Shown: positions 50,699 to 63,100 of the stretch, piece after piece
Position numbering within the stretch: the first letter of the stretch is position 1
Layout of the letters: every line of letters starts with the position of its first letter
Source of the DNA: Zhengitettix transpicula
Taxonomy: Eukaryota > Arthropoda > Insecta > Orthoptera > Tetrigidae
Reading direction: 5' to 3'
Length of the DNA: 64,000 nucleotides
Assembly: GCA_037074705.1 (NCBI GenBank)
Contig: CM073592.1
Coordinates: 57,649,129 to 57,713,128, forward strand
The notes under the pieces: generated by a model
The model's input: only the letters and a program-made list of their open reading frames with translations
Databases searched by the model: none
Told to the model about the DNA's origin: nothing
Position numbers and translations under genes: made by a program

Positions 50699-51103
50699 TA
50701 AGGTTCCTACAAGTCAAGGCACATCGGTCTGTTTCGAGAAGTTTATGTTCCGGGGTCGCAGACCTGGGGTATACAGGAAGAGTTGTTCGCTATTCCTATT
50801 GAAACAGTCGTCCAGCTGCCTCATTAACTGGTCGAGGCACGGAGAATGGAATGCTGCGTTCCCATAGAAATCCCCTCTGACGTCATAAAAATGGCGTGGG
50901 GTAAGTACCTGATGCAGATATTCTCGAGTTTGTCCTGAATCACCTTTAGGTAAATACGGGGTAGGATCTTTAAACCATAGCCCGGGGGCCCTAGTAAACC
51001 CTTGGCTAAGTTCCTCTACCCTTCCGCATCTCCGCTTTGAAACCATTTCCTATGCTATTAAAGGATAGTTGCCACCACGTGGATGACTCCAATGTTGCCT
51101 GAT
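50699..51103 (-). repeat. R1 dispersed repeat, copy 5 (inverted)
   Basis: On the minus strand it runs from the head (CCACGTGGTGGCAACTATCC, about 51060-51082) through CGGAAGGGTAGAGGAA and AGGATCCTACCCCG to the body (CTGCGACCCCGGAACATAAA) and stops at about 50699. An open frame of 110 codons (50714-51046) is the longest in any R1 copy. Its segment CLDQLMRQLDDCFNRN parallels CLDQFRRQLADYSNRN, readable in one frame of copy 1, so some coding origin cannot be excluded. Family function unknown. Confidence 0.83.
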
Positions 51104-52796
51104 ACTCCAAATAAATACTTGCATTGTCTATGGATTTAGAACATATTATTTTAATAATTTATTGCTATCCAACTAGAAGGTAGCAAACGCATAAATTGAG
51201 TATCTTGGATGAGTATAGTGCCAATTACTTACACTTGAAGGGTTTTATTATAATACACATAAGTCATGACACATAATAACGTTAATATGTAAACACTTGG
51301 CCACAAATTCTTTTTCGCTGAATGACGACGACTGTTGTTAACGGACTCACGTGCTTGAGCGAGTAATTACTCCGTAAGTGCTCAGGTCATCAGTCCACAG
51401 TCCAACAAACTCAAAAAAGGATTAAGTACTCAGATGAAATGGAAATTCGCGCAGACTGAAATTAAAATGTGTAATAACGGTAGATTTTTGGAAGTGTAAT
51501 TCGCCACCTGCTACAAAACTACGTTGTACTTTGTTTTGGGTCGCACAGACACTGCACAGCGTGTAAGTGAAGGATCGTCACGATTAATTTACAGGTCACA
51601 CAAACATGACGTGAATTGTAGCACCTTCTACCATTTTATTAGTAAATTTTACACGGTAATTTTTTATACACTATAGCAGCAATTACGAGGACGTTAATGT
51701 TAGTTACTTTATTTATACTTATTATATTATATTTTGCATGAAATTTTATTTTTACAACATATTCTAATTATTTGTTGAATACGTAATTTGCGTTTGTATA
51801 ATCACAGGCTATAATATAATTACATACATGTCACATTTTTTGAGTATTTAAGAGTGAATATAAGTAAGTAACCAACGAAGATTAAAGTACTGAAAATGTT
51901 ACAACATAAATTTGACATTAATCGACTGGTAGAACTTATACTCAATCTACAATTTACAAAACTCATTTGGCGTTTAAAGAAAATCGTCAATCGTTGCAGG
52001 ACGGAAATTTAAAAATATCAATAACAATTATAATTATCTTTTCTCTTTAACTCTAGTGAATGAAATACGTGAAATTTTCCCAGTCTAAAATTTAAATCCA
52101 TAAAATCGCACAAAGCTTGTACAGTGCGATGAAAAGGTTGAAAAATGTGAAATAATACTTTAGTCATATTAGAGGAAACGTTTGCTATTATTTATCGCTC
52201 AATACTCTTGAAAAAAAATGTCAGAACTTCAAAAATTATGTGAAAATAAACGAAAACTTAAATTCCCACTTAATAAATACTTTTCCATTCAATTACGTTC
52301 GATGCACAAGCACAAACGGATAAAAATGTTCTTTTTGAGACGGCATGATAGTACGATTCCAGACGTCAGCTAATCTTATGAGAGCACGGAATATTCGTTT
52401 TGTGACAGAAATACAACTGAAATGCTATTGATAGATATGGCAGGTCTAGTGATCTCGACTGAGAAGCATTATTTACAGAGCTGCAGATATTGGAACCAGG
52501 ATCTGTCACTGTTGCTATGAGAATACTCTTCACCATATGTGTATTACATGAAATGCTGTTGCTGATGCTTTTTTCTTATTGACGAAAGAAAATGCCAGAT
52601 CATATTGCACTGCAGTTCGTGAAGAACGTTTTGAAATCGAAAACATTCGACGTATGTATTTTCCTGCATCGATGTAACTCCTACATAGCACCTAAGGAAC
52701 GTCCCAATACCACGTGGTTAAAAATATATTGACAAATTAGAGCAGATGAATGCATCACTCAAATTCAGAGATCTTCTACTTAATTAGATAAATTTA
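51104..52796. other. AT-rich non-coding stretch
   Basis: Nothing recognisable beyond short chance frames. Confidence 0.6.
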
Positions 52797-53052
52797 ATCT
52801 ATTAAATGAAAAAGAATAGAAGCACTGGGATGAAGATGGCTAATGATTAAAAAAGATAGCCAATACATGCAAGAAAGGTTAATATAAATACCACTGACCA
52901 GTGCAGTTGTTTTTCTAGGCTCTTCTTAGTACCTGACGAAAGTGAGAATGATTCCAGAAACGTTGTGTGGTATTTATATTACCTTTTTTGTCTGTATTAC
53001 CTATCTGTTTTTTTCATTATTTTCAATCAGACGTAATTTTTTTCATTTTAAA
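52797..53052. mobile_element. Foldback element, copy C (left arm shortened)
   Basis: Left end CTATTAAATGAAAAAGAAT and AAAGATAGCCAATAC, right end TTTTCAATCAGACGTAATTT and CATTTTAAAG. After AATATAAATACCAC the left arm jumps to the centre (TGACCAGTGCAGTTG), so the left CTGACGA segment is missing. The right arm keeps CTGACGA (52933-52939) and GAAAC (52957-52961) followed by GTTGTGTGG. Confidence 0.83.
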
Positions 53053-54108
53053 GATAATATTATACATATTTTTTAATTGAAGATAAAAGTTTCCATTTAT
53101 TTTTAAATCCTAGTTAAAATTGTACGAGTCTTTGTTTGATCTCCAACCTAAAAATCGCGCGTGCGTCACTGCATGGAATTTTTGAAAGAATTTAAATTGT
53201 TACAATTCTAAACAATCTAATATTCAAACACCAGTCAAATAATTATGAAACTCTAATTACCTATAACATACGATACACGTAAAAATTAATATGTGTATAC
53301 GAAAATTCGCCAAATGGAGCAAAAATTACAGGACAAACATTAACCGTCCACGTTGAATTACTTTCGTACCCTCGAATCGAAAGTCACAACGATCTCCGCA
53401 TATGTACTAACCGTAAAAATGAAAAACATGGGTAAAAAACCCTGAGGCATAAGGCAGATAATTCATTAAGAAAGGTTCCAATAAATAGACGTTCCAAGGT
53501 AATCCGTCCTACCCCTACCAACAATAGTCCCTTACTTTTTCCTATTGCTAACCGCAGCCGAAAATGTTATCAATATTAGGGCTGGATTCATCCCAAAATT
53601 ATATTTTAATGTATTCATAATTTTTAAATCATGAGAAATTCAATTTCGTTTTCATAATCAATTAATCCAATAATACAGAAGAAAATATGCTCATTTATCC
53701 ATTAAATAAATACAATGTCAAACCTTGAGGAACCTCCATATTTATTCTCCCTAATAATAATTTTTTAATTATACCCGAATAATAATTTTTCAGAATCTCA
53801 CATTGCTGTATGAGCATAAATAGAATATTCTGGTTTCTTTTGAATAAATCTTCCTAAGACCAATTTGAGTTTTGTGTTTAATAAAGACGAAACAACACAT
53901 TTCCTTAAAATTTCGTATAAATAATTGAGTACCAACATTAGCAACGTGTTATATATCTAAATCGCACAAAATTATTTTTAGACTTTTAATAAGACAACAA
54001 GTACTGAAATTAATAAAAAATACTATTAAATATTTATGAATGTCCAAAACTAAATTATATGCAAGTGGTTCTTTATGAAATAATAACAATTTTCACCTAT
54101 ATATTGTG
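53053..54108. other. AT-rich non-coding stretch
   Basis: Nothing recognisable. Confidence 0.6.
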
Positions 54109-54395
54109 TAATAAGAAAGATAGCGAAATACAGACAAAAACAGTGATAACATAAATACCACACAATGTTTCTGAGATCCCTGCCCCTTTCTTCAGGTGCT
54201 AAGAGTAGCCTATAGCGACTCAACTGCACTCGTTAGTTGACAAAACTCAAAAGCTGTGTTCGCTCTAGGCTTCCCATAGCACCAGAAGAAATGGACAAGG
54301 ATCCCAGAAACATTGAGCGGTACTTTGTCTGTATTTGGCTATCTTTCTTATTATCAATTTTCAATCAGACATTTTGTACAATGTGTACCGCAACC
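54109..54395. mobile_element. Foldback element, copy D (both arms present, diverged)
   Basis: Left arm AAGAAAGATAGCGAAATACA, AATACCACACAATGTTTC and CTTTCTTCAGGTGCTAAGAG. Right arm AGCACCAGAAGAAATGGACA, AGGATCCCAGAAACATTG and TTTGGCTATCTTTCTTATT. On the minus strand the left arm carries CTGAAGA (54189-54195) and GAAAC (54167-54171). The frame 54237-54467 that crosses it is incidental. Confidence 0.87.
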
Positions 54396-54488
54396 TCGAC
54401 CCGGAAAACAAATTTTCCAAAAGTTTCTAACAGTTTAATTGATGTAATATGTCTTTGCGATATATAACAAACTTAATGGCTGCCATTA

Positions 54489-54941
54489 TTAACGTATACG
54501 TTTAGGTGATATCATAGGATTAGAAAAAGAGTTCAGAAGTTTCTCATTGTTGTAGTTAGCATCTATTATTAACCATATTGGGTAGTAGATGTGTGGTTCC
54601 TTTGTACAAGAACCCTTCTGCTGTAATGTCATAAAATTTGTATTCTCTCTCACAAAGCCTTGAGGGGGCGCGATTCGATTGCGGGTTCGCTTAGAGAAAA
54701 CTACAGGGAGTCCAAAAATAGGCGCAATCTGCGGAAGATACACAGGTCGAGGGGTTCTAGAGTGTGAGGGGTGTGAATTAATGTACCGCACGCAGCTGTT
54801 ATTCTTCTCCTTGAATAATTCATTCTTATCTCGTCTCACTACAAGCTGTACCTCGCAAAACGAGATAGAAAGGAAGAAAAGTTTCGTTTCGCCTCGGACC
54901 CGAAAATAAGGAATTGGCCCGTTAACGCGTGTTCGCACCAT
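54489..54941 (-). other. 150-codon open frame of unknown nature in a GC-richer block
   Basis: The minus strand is open from 54941 to 54489. The translation starts MVRTRVNGPIPYFRVRGETK and contains basic and proline-rich stretches but no signal peptide, membrane segment or domain I recognise. The opposite strand is open over part of the same block (54679-54909), which weakens a coding case. It may be a piece of an unrecognised repeat, a 5' leader or a real small gene. I do not assign a function. Confidence 0.25.
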
Positions 54942-54959
54942 CCATCTTGTACATCGAGA

Positions 54960-56204
54960 AAAAATTTATAAAGTCGCTTCTGTTATTATTTTACACTCTC
55001 ATAAATGAGACTCATCAACAAAACATAATGCCTTATTATACTAAATATTTTTAGATATATTGTATATAAAAAAAATGGTTTTATAAACATTATTTTTTTT
55101 CAAAAAGCTCAAATTTTCGGCAAGTTAGTCATTTAATTATCCGTTATTAATTTACTAAGATATTTAAGCTCTTCAAGAGTTGTACGTATTTACATGCACA
55201 TGCAATATAATTATAGTTCGACGGGTATTTCATAGGTTGATTAAATTCTGAAAGTCATGAACCCAAATACGTTCAGTCGTGTCAAGTCTATCAAATATAA
55301 TAAATTTTAAAAACTAGTATTTTCAATTTATTTCAATTAAATTAAGTCGAAAGTATTTCTTGAAATAACTTCTTCTCTGAAGAAATAATGGAAGTATAAT
55401 AATTTAAAATAAATATTTTCGAATTGTTTGTCATTTATCCTAAAATTAATTTTAAAATACGTTTTATTTATTGCATTCGGTATTATAGTACATTTGTAGT
55501 TTACGATGACGTAATGAAATGCGATATTCAATAATATTTGGTGATTAGTTTGAACTTGATACAAATATTTTATTTATTCATATGCATAGAAAATACAAAG
55601 TTATAATTAGAGATTATCATAGTAATGTTCCAAAGAAATTTTATATATATATATATATAATTCACTTTGTCTGGAAACGTTTATTTCACTAAATGAATTG
55701 AAGTCAAAAATTTTTAAATTAAAAGTTTGTAGAACTCTATAGAAGCTGTGTGTAAATAGGATTTAAGGAAGTGTCCTTAAAGTCTCTATCTTAACAGGAA
55801 ACGGAGAGGCTGAAACTGAATTTAATCCTTGGATACCAACGATTTTAACTTTAACAGATTAATATTTACAGTGAAAATTTCGTTATCTATGACGATCATC
55901 GCGTCTACTGTAGAATGGAATTGACCACCACGTTTATCCCTTAGACAACATTAGGTTGTTTACGTAAGGGTTGCATCATTTTAAAACATAACAATTGAAG
56001 GAAGATTAATGCATATTGAATTATATTAGAGCAATTATAATACTAAAATTTACAATTACGTTTTATCTCCCTAGTTGGGTGCAGGAATCTATGTAATATA
56101 AGACATACGATATCCTCTTTTAATCACTTAGAGTGAAGTTGATAATGTAATGAATCAAAGATAGCTGCTTGTGTCCTAATTATCGTTTTATAATAAAATA
56201 AAAA
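54960..56204. other. AT-rich non-coding stretch
   Basis: A TA tract lies at about 55643-55660. Nothing else supported. Confidence 0.6.
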
Positions 56205-56405
56205 TTATACCAATGATATAAATAAATAGCCAAATAACAGAGTGAGTTTAAATACCACAAAACGTTTGTGCAATCCTTGTTGCTTTCGTCAGGTGATTCA
56301 AAGACGCAAGAGCGACACATCGCACACAACCAGGGGATGAAACCGTGGTCAAGCGTTGTGTGGTAATATTTCTGTTATTTGCTTATTTATCTTTTAATAA
56401 TTTTA
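56205..56405. mobile_element. Foldback element, copy E (divergent subfamily)
   Basis: ATAGCCAAATAACAG (left) pairs with CTGTTATTTGCTTAT (right). TTTAAATACCACAAAACG pairs with CGTTGTGTGGTAATATTT. The left arm on the minus strand has CTGACGA (56286-56292) followed by hairpin GCAA/TTGC instead of the GGGA/TCCC of the other copies, then CAAAC in place of GAAAC. The centre (GAGCGACACATCGCACACAA) is unlike the other copies. Confidence 0.75.
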
Positions 56406-59375
56406 AAATTACAAAATAATAAAATACACAGCAATAATTGGTTAAATATTAGTTTATAAGCAACTACACCGGGAAAACTTACGTTCCTTATTGACAATGG
56501 TATGATTTAGACCTATAAATTTATTTATTTATTATTTACTTCGAATTAATACTTAAAAATGCCTTTCATAATATTTCCACTTTATGAAAACTGAAAAAAT
56601 TATAGTCTTATCTGGCGATATTCCTAATGGGATATTATTAAAAACATAATAGTTTCTCCTCCATTTTATTGTAGCAATGTTTAGTACTGTCATATAATCG
56701 TACAGTTTCATACCACTATATGGCAAATGTTTACCAAAATACCGAAACTATGAATAATTAATTAAATGGGCACATTAATACATTTTAGCAGTTTTTCTGA
56801 AGTGCTCCTCCTCATATTCACGTTTCCCAACATGCAGCACAGTGCCAGATTTCATAAACTTTGCATGCCGTAGACGAATAAAAGATCGTTACGCTGGCTT
56901 GCTCCCAAATTGTCCTGAAATTTTAATGGGCTAGGGTGTCTCATTTGATGCCGTGAAAACCAAGGTGTGTAATGCTTACATTCATAAGTTTATTATGCTT
57001 TTAACGGCACGTTGACAATAATTTCCCATTACCACCGTTTAATGAAGTTATGAACTTGTGTATTACATCATATTTGTACCTACTTAACTTCTTCTTTGAT
57101 ATACGAAGATAAATAACTACAGATTAATGTATGGAAATATTAAAAAATAAATAATTCGTATTAGTTGGCATTTGGTTTAAAATTTATAAGCAATTAATAC
57201 TTGAAAAGCATAATTCAAAATTATCCCACGTAAATTTTTATTTCTGTAAATTGATTGAAAATTATATAAACTTTTGGAAGCTACCGCAAACACATTTTAA
57301 ACATAGTAATGTCAATTTCTTGTTTTTGTGATTTTTAACATACTGATATTATTATTTATCACATAATAACCATTTTTATTTTAAATATATTGATATTTCT
57401 AGTTTCTAGAAGTAAAGTTTACGTCGTTTTTTATTCATTTTTACTGTTATAATTTCTACTTATTACTGTTTCTTCATGGAGCAACTCACAAACGTGGAAA
57501 ACACTCGTTTCTCTACAAAACAATTTGTGATTGTAAAGTTTCAACTGTATAATATTTTACCTGAGAATTGAAAAATTCTGACGGACACACAATATTATTT
57601 AGTTCACATTAAAAGTCTAATAAAATTGTTTACATTTATGAGTATAATTTTTTAAGAAATATGGAAGTATTGTGCAGTGAAGGAAAGTTTTGAGATACAT
57701 TGTAAACCGAATATTTGAAATAAAAATTTTATGCTGAAATACAAATTGAACAAGAGGCTGGTTGTAGTGATGTAAATAATAAATTGGTAATAAAATTGAG
57801 ATTTTGCAACAGTAATTTTCTGGTAATAAGAAGCAAATAAATCAATATTTTTGTGCTTGTATCATGTTTTAATTTTGATTTGCAATTTGTTTCTAATTAA
57901 AACTATCACCTAATGTAAGTTTACTTAGAATCAATAAATTCATTTATTATTCCAATTCTTTTGGATACAATTAAATGTCGTTTATAGTAGTTATTTGGCT
58001 TATAATAGATTATATAATTTCTGTCCATGTGTTTTAAGCCCAGTAGGGAATAACAATTATTAATTAATTAATTAATTAGTTATTATTACAACAAGGTAAA
58101 CCTTTTGCATTTCGTACAGAAATAAATTTAAAATTAAGTATTTAAATTCTAACTAACACTTGGAGTACAACTACTGGTCTAGTAATTTGATGAAACGAAT
58201 AATGTAATATTTTAGTGTTTTTACTTCAAAATGTCAGGAGTTAAGCAGGGCTCAGCTTAGTTGCTCAGTGCACGAGTAACACGCAAAGATTAAATGTACA
58301 CTGAATTCAGTTGAAACTCATTAAAATATTCAGGCTCTACAGAAATCTCCTCTCATAATGTGTTTAGACAATCTCAAAGCTGCCAAATCTTTTTTAATAT
58401 CCGCTGTAAACGGAGTTCGTTATAAAATGACTTTTGCGACGTGTGCAATATGAAACCACAAATTTTATTTATCTGTAATGTTCAACAGAACCTAATACGA
58501 TATTTTATTCTTTGTATTTCACATATTTGTACATATTTTTGCAGAACTGCTCAAGGATGCGATATAAGTGTATGGGTCAGGAAAACGTTTGTAAATTATA
58601 TTCTGCGCAACGAAATTATATCAAAATCAACTTGCTATCTATCTAGGAGCACAGTGTGTTTCCTTGATAGTAGAGAAGCGGCGTCATTAACATGAGTGGT
58701 GTGCTTTCACAGGCTGTGTACCTTGGCCGAAGCAATCTCCAGGACACGTGTCGTACGAGGACACTGCCTGCTTGTTTATATTAAATTACGCCTGTGTCCG
58801 ATTACGCTTAGCTACATCACAGTTCCAATGAGCTGTACGCAGCCTGAACAACCACAAACTTCTCTCTTTGTGCTCGAGGCACGGCATGTTGTTTGGGGTC
58901 AAAACTTGAATATTGCTTAAATATTACAATCGGACTTATATGGAAAAGCAGCAACTTAGTCTGCATTCAAAAACAGAAGTGTCAGTAAAATATTAGATAA
59001 ATTAATATTACACAAGTACAAAAATTTACTTTTCAGTAAATTCGTTTCAAATAAAAATTATATTCACATTATATGGGATGTAGTTTTGTATTCAATTAAT
59101 GTTACCCTAAGGCACGTTGACTTGCTGATCAATGTTCTCTAATATGTTAAAGTACTGATTCATGTTCATCTAATGACTTCCCTTCAACACGGTTTTTTAG
59201 TACAAATATCTACTGAAACTGCAATGTAAAAATTTATACAAGACATCCAATGTCTACATAGAAAACTGCATGTAGCCGGAATAAAAACCAAGTTTCAGAA
59301 CACATATGATTTTTATATCTCAGTATTTTGTAAAATAAATTAGAATTTTACAGATTAACGCGGAATTTATTGTTA
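56406..59375. other. AT-rich stretch with short GC-richer patches
   Basis: Contains a TTAA/TAAT simple tract at about 58060-58078 and GC-richer patches at about 56800-56960 and 58680-58890. Two adjoining plus frames (58441-58695, 58696-58920) are unrecognised. No gene called. Confidence 0.5.
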
Positions 59376-60150
59376 ACTAGCTGGGTGCCGGGCGTTGCCC
59401 GAGATGTCATTTATCTATAACCCCCGATATGACTCCAATTTCGGCTGCTTTTGCGCAATTTTTATGTAACGCTACTCGAACCCTAATCATTATAATTAAC
59501 TCTGAAAAATATTTCTTCAACGCAAATATCTGCCGTGTTTGCATGTTCCAAAATTTGCACCCCGCTACCCCTGCATCTGAGGGGTAAATGCCAATTTGAA
59601 TGTCATAACTAAACACAGTGACTTCCATAACCTTTGATTTGACTCCAATCTCGGTTGTATTCGCGTTATTTTACTGTAAAGCATCTCCACCCCAAACCCG
59701 AAGGGTGTCCTTTTCAAAGGGCGTAGGGGATTTGTATTCAGATAACATTGGTAGAAACACTATCAATATCTTTGACCCCTAAAAATATTTATCCGACTCA
59801 AATATCGGCTGTTTTAGTATGTTTAAATATTTCCTTCCCCGCTTCTGGGGGTGGAAGACGCGTCTCACCCCAACAGTGTTTGTTTCCTGGTCGCAAAGAA
59901 CACGTGTACGAAATTTGGTGAAAATTGCTCGACTGGTGTAGATTTGTATTTTATTTAGAAAACGTTTGTATGGGAAATAGAAAAGGGCTGTTTTTAGGGT
60001 TTTTCCGGAAGTTATTCGATTTTTTCTCGCCTTTTAAACCTTCCCTAGACCTCCACGAACATTTCAAGACTAAGATAAGATAAATCCGTTCAGCCGTTCT
60101 CGAGTTTTAGTGAGACTAACGAACAGCAATTCATTTTTATATATATAGAT
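59376..60150. mobile_element. 775-bp dispersed-type repeat with internal tandem units
   Basis: Opens with ACTAGCTGGGTGCCGGGCGT and ends with TTTTTATATATATAGAT, preceded by CGTTCAGCCGTTCTCGAGTT. Repeats with a CTAGCTG...CCCGGCGTTGCCCG start and an ATATATAGAT end are widespread in arthropods as I recall, but I cannot name the class with certainty. Inside are about three diverged units containing GACTCCAATTTCGGCTG (59431-59447), GACTCCAATCTCGGTTG (59640-59656) and GACTCAAATATCGGCTG (59793-59809). A minus-strand 73-codon frame has no recognised product. Confidence 0.68.
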
Positions 60151-63100
60151 TTAAAAATTAAACTCTAGAAACAAGTAATACGTAGTAAATAGCAAAAACA
60201 TTTATTTATTTGCAATTATTCACAAAATATATTCCAAAATCGTTCTTTTAATAATGTAAAATAGAGCTTTCATCCGTTTCGGACATAATCATCTCGATTC
60301 GTGGCAACGAGTGTAGATGATTATTCCAGAAATGGCCGAAAACTCCGATGAACAATTTTATAATAATAATTTTGAATAACTGTATACTAGACCGGGTTAA
60401 ATAGAGGTTTATAACTATTCAATAATTTAGAAATGATACCTATATTATCAAAAACAGAAGGTCGCTATTAAAAGGGTTTTTGTCGGAATTGTCGGTTTGC
60501 TAAAACGTTAGATTTTATTACCAACAATTTTTCAATTTTATCTTAATGACGTATCTAACGTCTATCTTTCCAAGGGATTAAACGCGTTTAATTATTACGT
60601 ACAACTCTGTACGATAGTTGAGTCTGCACTGGAAATTCATTGTCTTGTAACACGGAAAGTACTTTACATTCTAAAAAAAATAGCAATATGGCTGATAACG
60701 TTTCAAATTATGCGTCATTTCCGAGTACTTCGATTTGAGGATTCATTTAAGAGATGAATATATGCGCATAATATTTGTATCTTAGATACTTTAGAAATGT
60801 TAGATTCCCTTGTATTCTGGTTCACGAAATTTCCGGCGGTAAATTTTAAACATGTAGGACGAACTGTATTTCGCTTAGCAACCATTAAAAGATCTTTCAC
60901 GCACTTATGTGGAGTTCCATGGAAACTAGGAAGAGATCAGAGGACATTATTACACACAAGACAGTTGGTTTGATTGATAGAATTGGATTTCTCGCAGTAT
61001 TAATCTCCTATGTAAAGTTAAGCAATATGTATTTAAATAAGTAATTACATTTTGAACTTGGAAGGAAACTGATTGTGTGTGCGTACGAATGTGTTACAAA
61101 TATCTATTTCATTCCAGCCTGACAACATGTTGATGATAACAACTGTAAGTATTCTGATGATTCATATCAATATTCAATTATAATAGATCCAATACCTCGT
61201 TTCATACTAGCCTCTATCAATGATAATAACAAATAGAAACTATCGTTCAATTGAATTATTTTGCTATACTATACTAAAATGTGAACGTTTATGAGCAAGC
61301 CTTACAGACAAAGAATTGAAATGATAGTGAAGGACATATTCACATTTTTCGGAGTTTTTTATTAAGTCTCATAAAAAACTCTCAACTTTTGATTTAGTTT
61401 AAATTTTATTTAATTTTTTTATTGTTATAAATGAACCTCAACTTTCCCTTACATATCTACGAAACTATCGGAACTGAAGTCTTAATTATTTATTCTAGCA
61501 AAATTTATGTAGGTCTACTCCTATTTAAAAGTGAAAATTTAAAATGACGTTCACTTCAAACGTGTTTTTGCTGAATTTTGAAATCAAAACGCTATTTTCA
61601 CTATTTATGAATTTAATTATACGAAGAAAAGTATTGTTTATTAAAAAATATGAAGTTAAATAATAGTCTAATTATTTTGTTTATTTAAGAAAGAATTCAG
61701 TTCATACGCTGTATTTATTTTTTGTGCATTTGCGAGGTATTTATGATTCATACAGTCAGTGAAAGTGAGAGTAACACTCTGGTGATTACGATATGCTTTC
61801 TCTGCACAGCTATATATATATCGTCTCCAGTTCAACCGCTATTGAATGCATATCAAATTATAAGCTTGGTCCATCAAATTTTGTTTTGTGTACTTCACGT
61901 CAATGGATTTGGAAACGATAATGTAACGAAAACCACACGCCGAACTGAATTTCATTTCAGTAGCATGATGAGAATGTATCTGAACCACAAAATTGCGTTA
62001 CGTAATTTGCCGTATAATATTGGGAAATTTAGTCTCTGAAGGGGAAAATAATAATGTACACGAATTTGTTGCTCAGACAATAGTTAACCTCACGTACGTA
62101 AAATGTCAGCGAACCAGTAGAACAATAAATGTATTTTCCGTCTGTTAAGCCAAATTTTCGGTAGAGAATTTGAAATTACTGGAACGCAAATTTTATTTTC
62201 GCTGCTTATTTGATTTTACTTGAACATTCAGATCGTAACTAAACTTTGAACACACAAGTATATCTGTTCAGAATATTTTTATATTATAACTGAAAACTAT
62301 TAAATGAATGGATATAAAAAGAAACTGGGTATTTTTGTCATATATTCATTATTGAATTTCATCGTTTATTTTTTGTGACATCAATCATAGAAATAATTCT
62401 TATTTGGGAACGTTTGAAATATATATTTTACTTATTATGAGATTATATGAACTTTTCCGGCCATTATACTGCGTTCTCAGGACACTTAAGAAATAATTTA
62501 ATGAAAATAGAAGTAGATGGCGTAAACTTGTAAAAAATTGGTAACTAGCAAAGAAGTAATTAAGTAAATAGAAAGTCCTAGAATGCTTCATTAAGTTTAT
62601 TTTCAGATACTCAGACAGTTATAATGAGAAGGCGCCGAGAAAATGTATGGTTGTCTTAATATAAAGTCTCTCAGAAGACGACATTGGCTCAGTCTTTTCA
62701 ACGTTCTTCTTTCTTTCACTATAAGATTTTCGTCGTTCCAAAAACTATATTGTAATGTTTTTGCTTAGTTTTGTACGCTTGTCATTGTAAAATTTGTGAT
62801 ATCTCCGTTTCCTATTTCGTAGAAACAAATTGTGAAACTTAAGAGATTTGTAACTATTATCCGCTCTGTAACTTTTGTGGCATCTTTTCATTCCACTGGC
62901 TTTATAATAAATTATATATATTTTATATATTTTATTGGATTGTTCTTCTAGTGGTGATTTAGATTGACTTATTTCTTCATTGGCAGATGAGTTTAAACCA
63001 TGTGGTCAAGCTATTGAGGAAACGCCGAGTTTGGGTCCGTTTGAAATTAATTTACAATTATCCTAGAAATAGTGGCTGTATCAATCATCAACTTCTAAAT

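Noticed and set aside
61722..62039. 105-codon plus frame
   Set aside because: AT-rich composition, no recognised domain, and length expected by chance in 64 kb.
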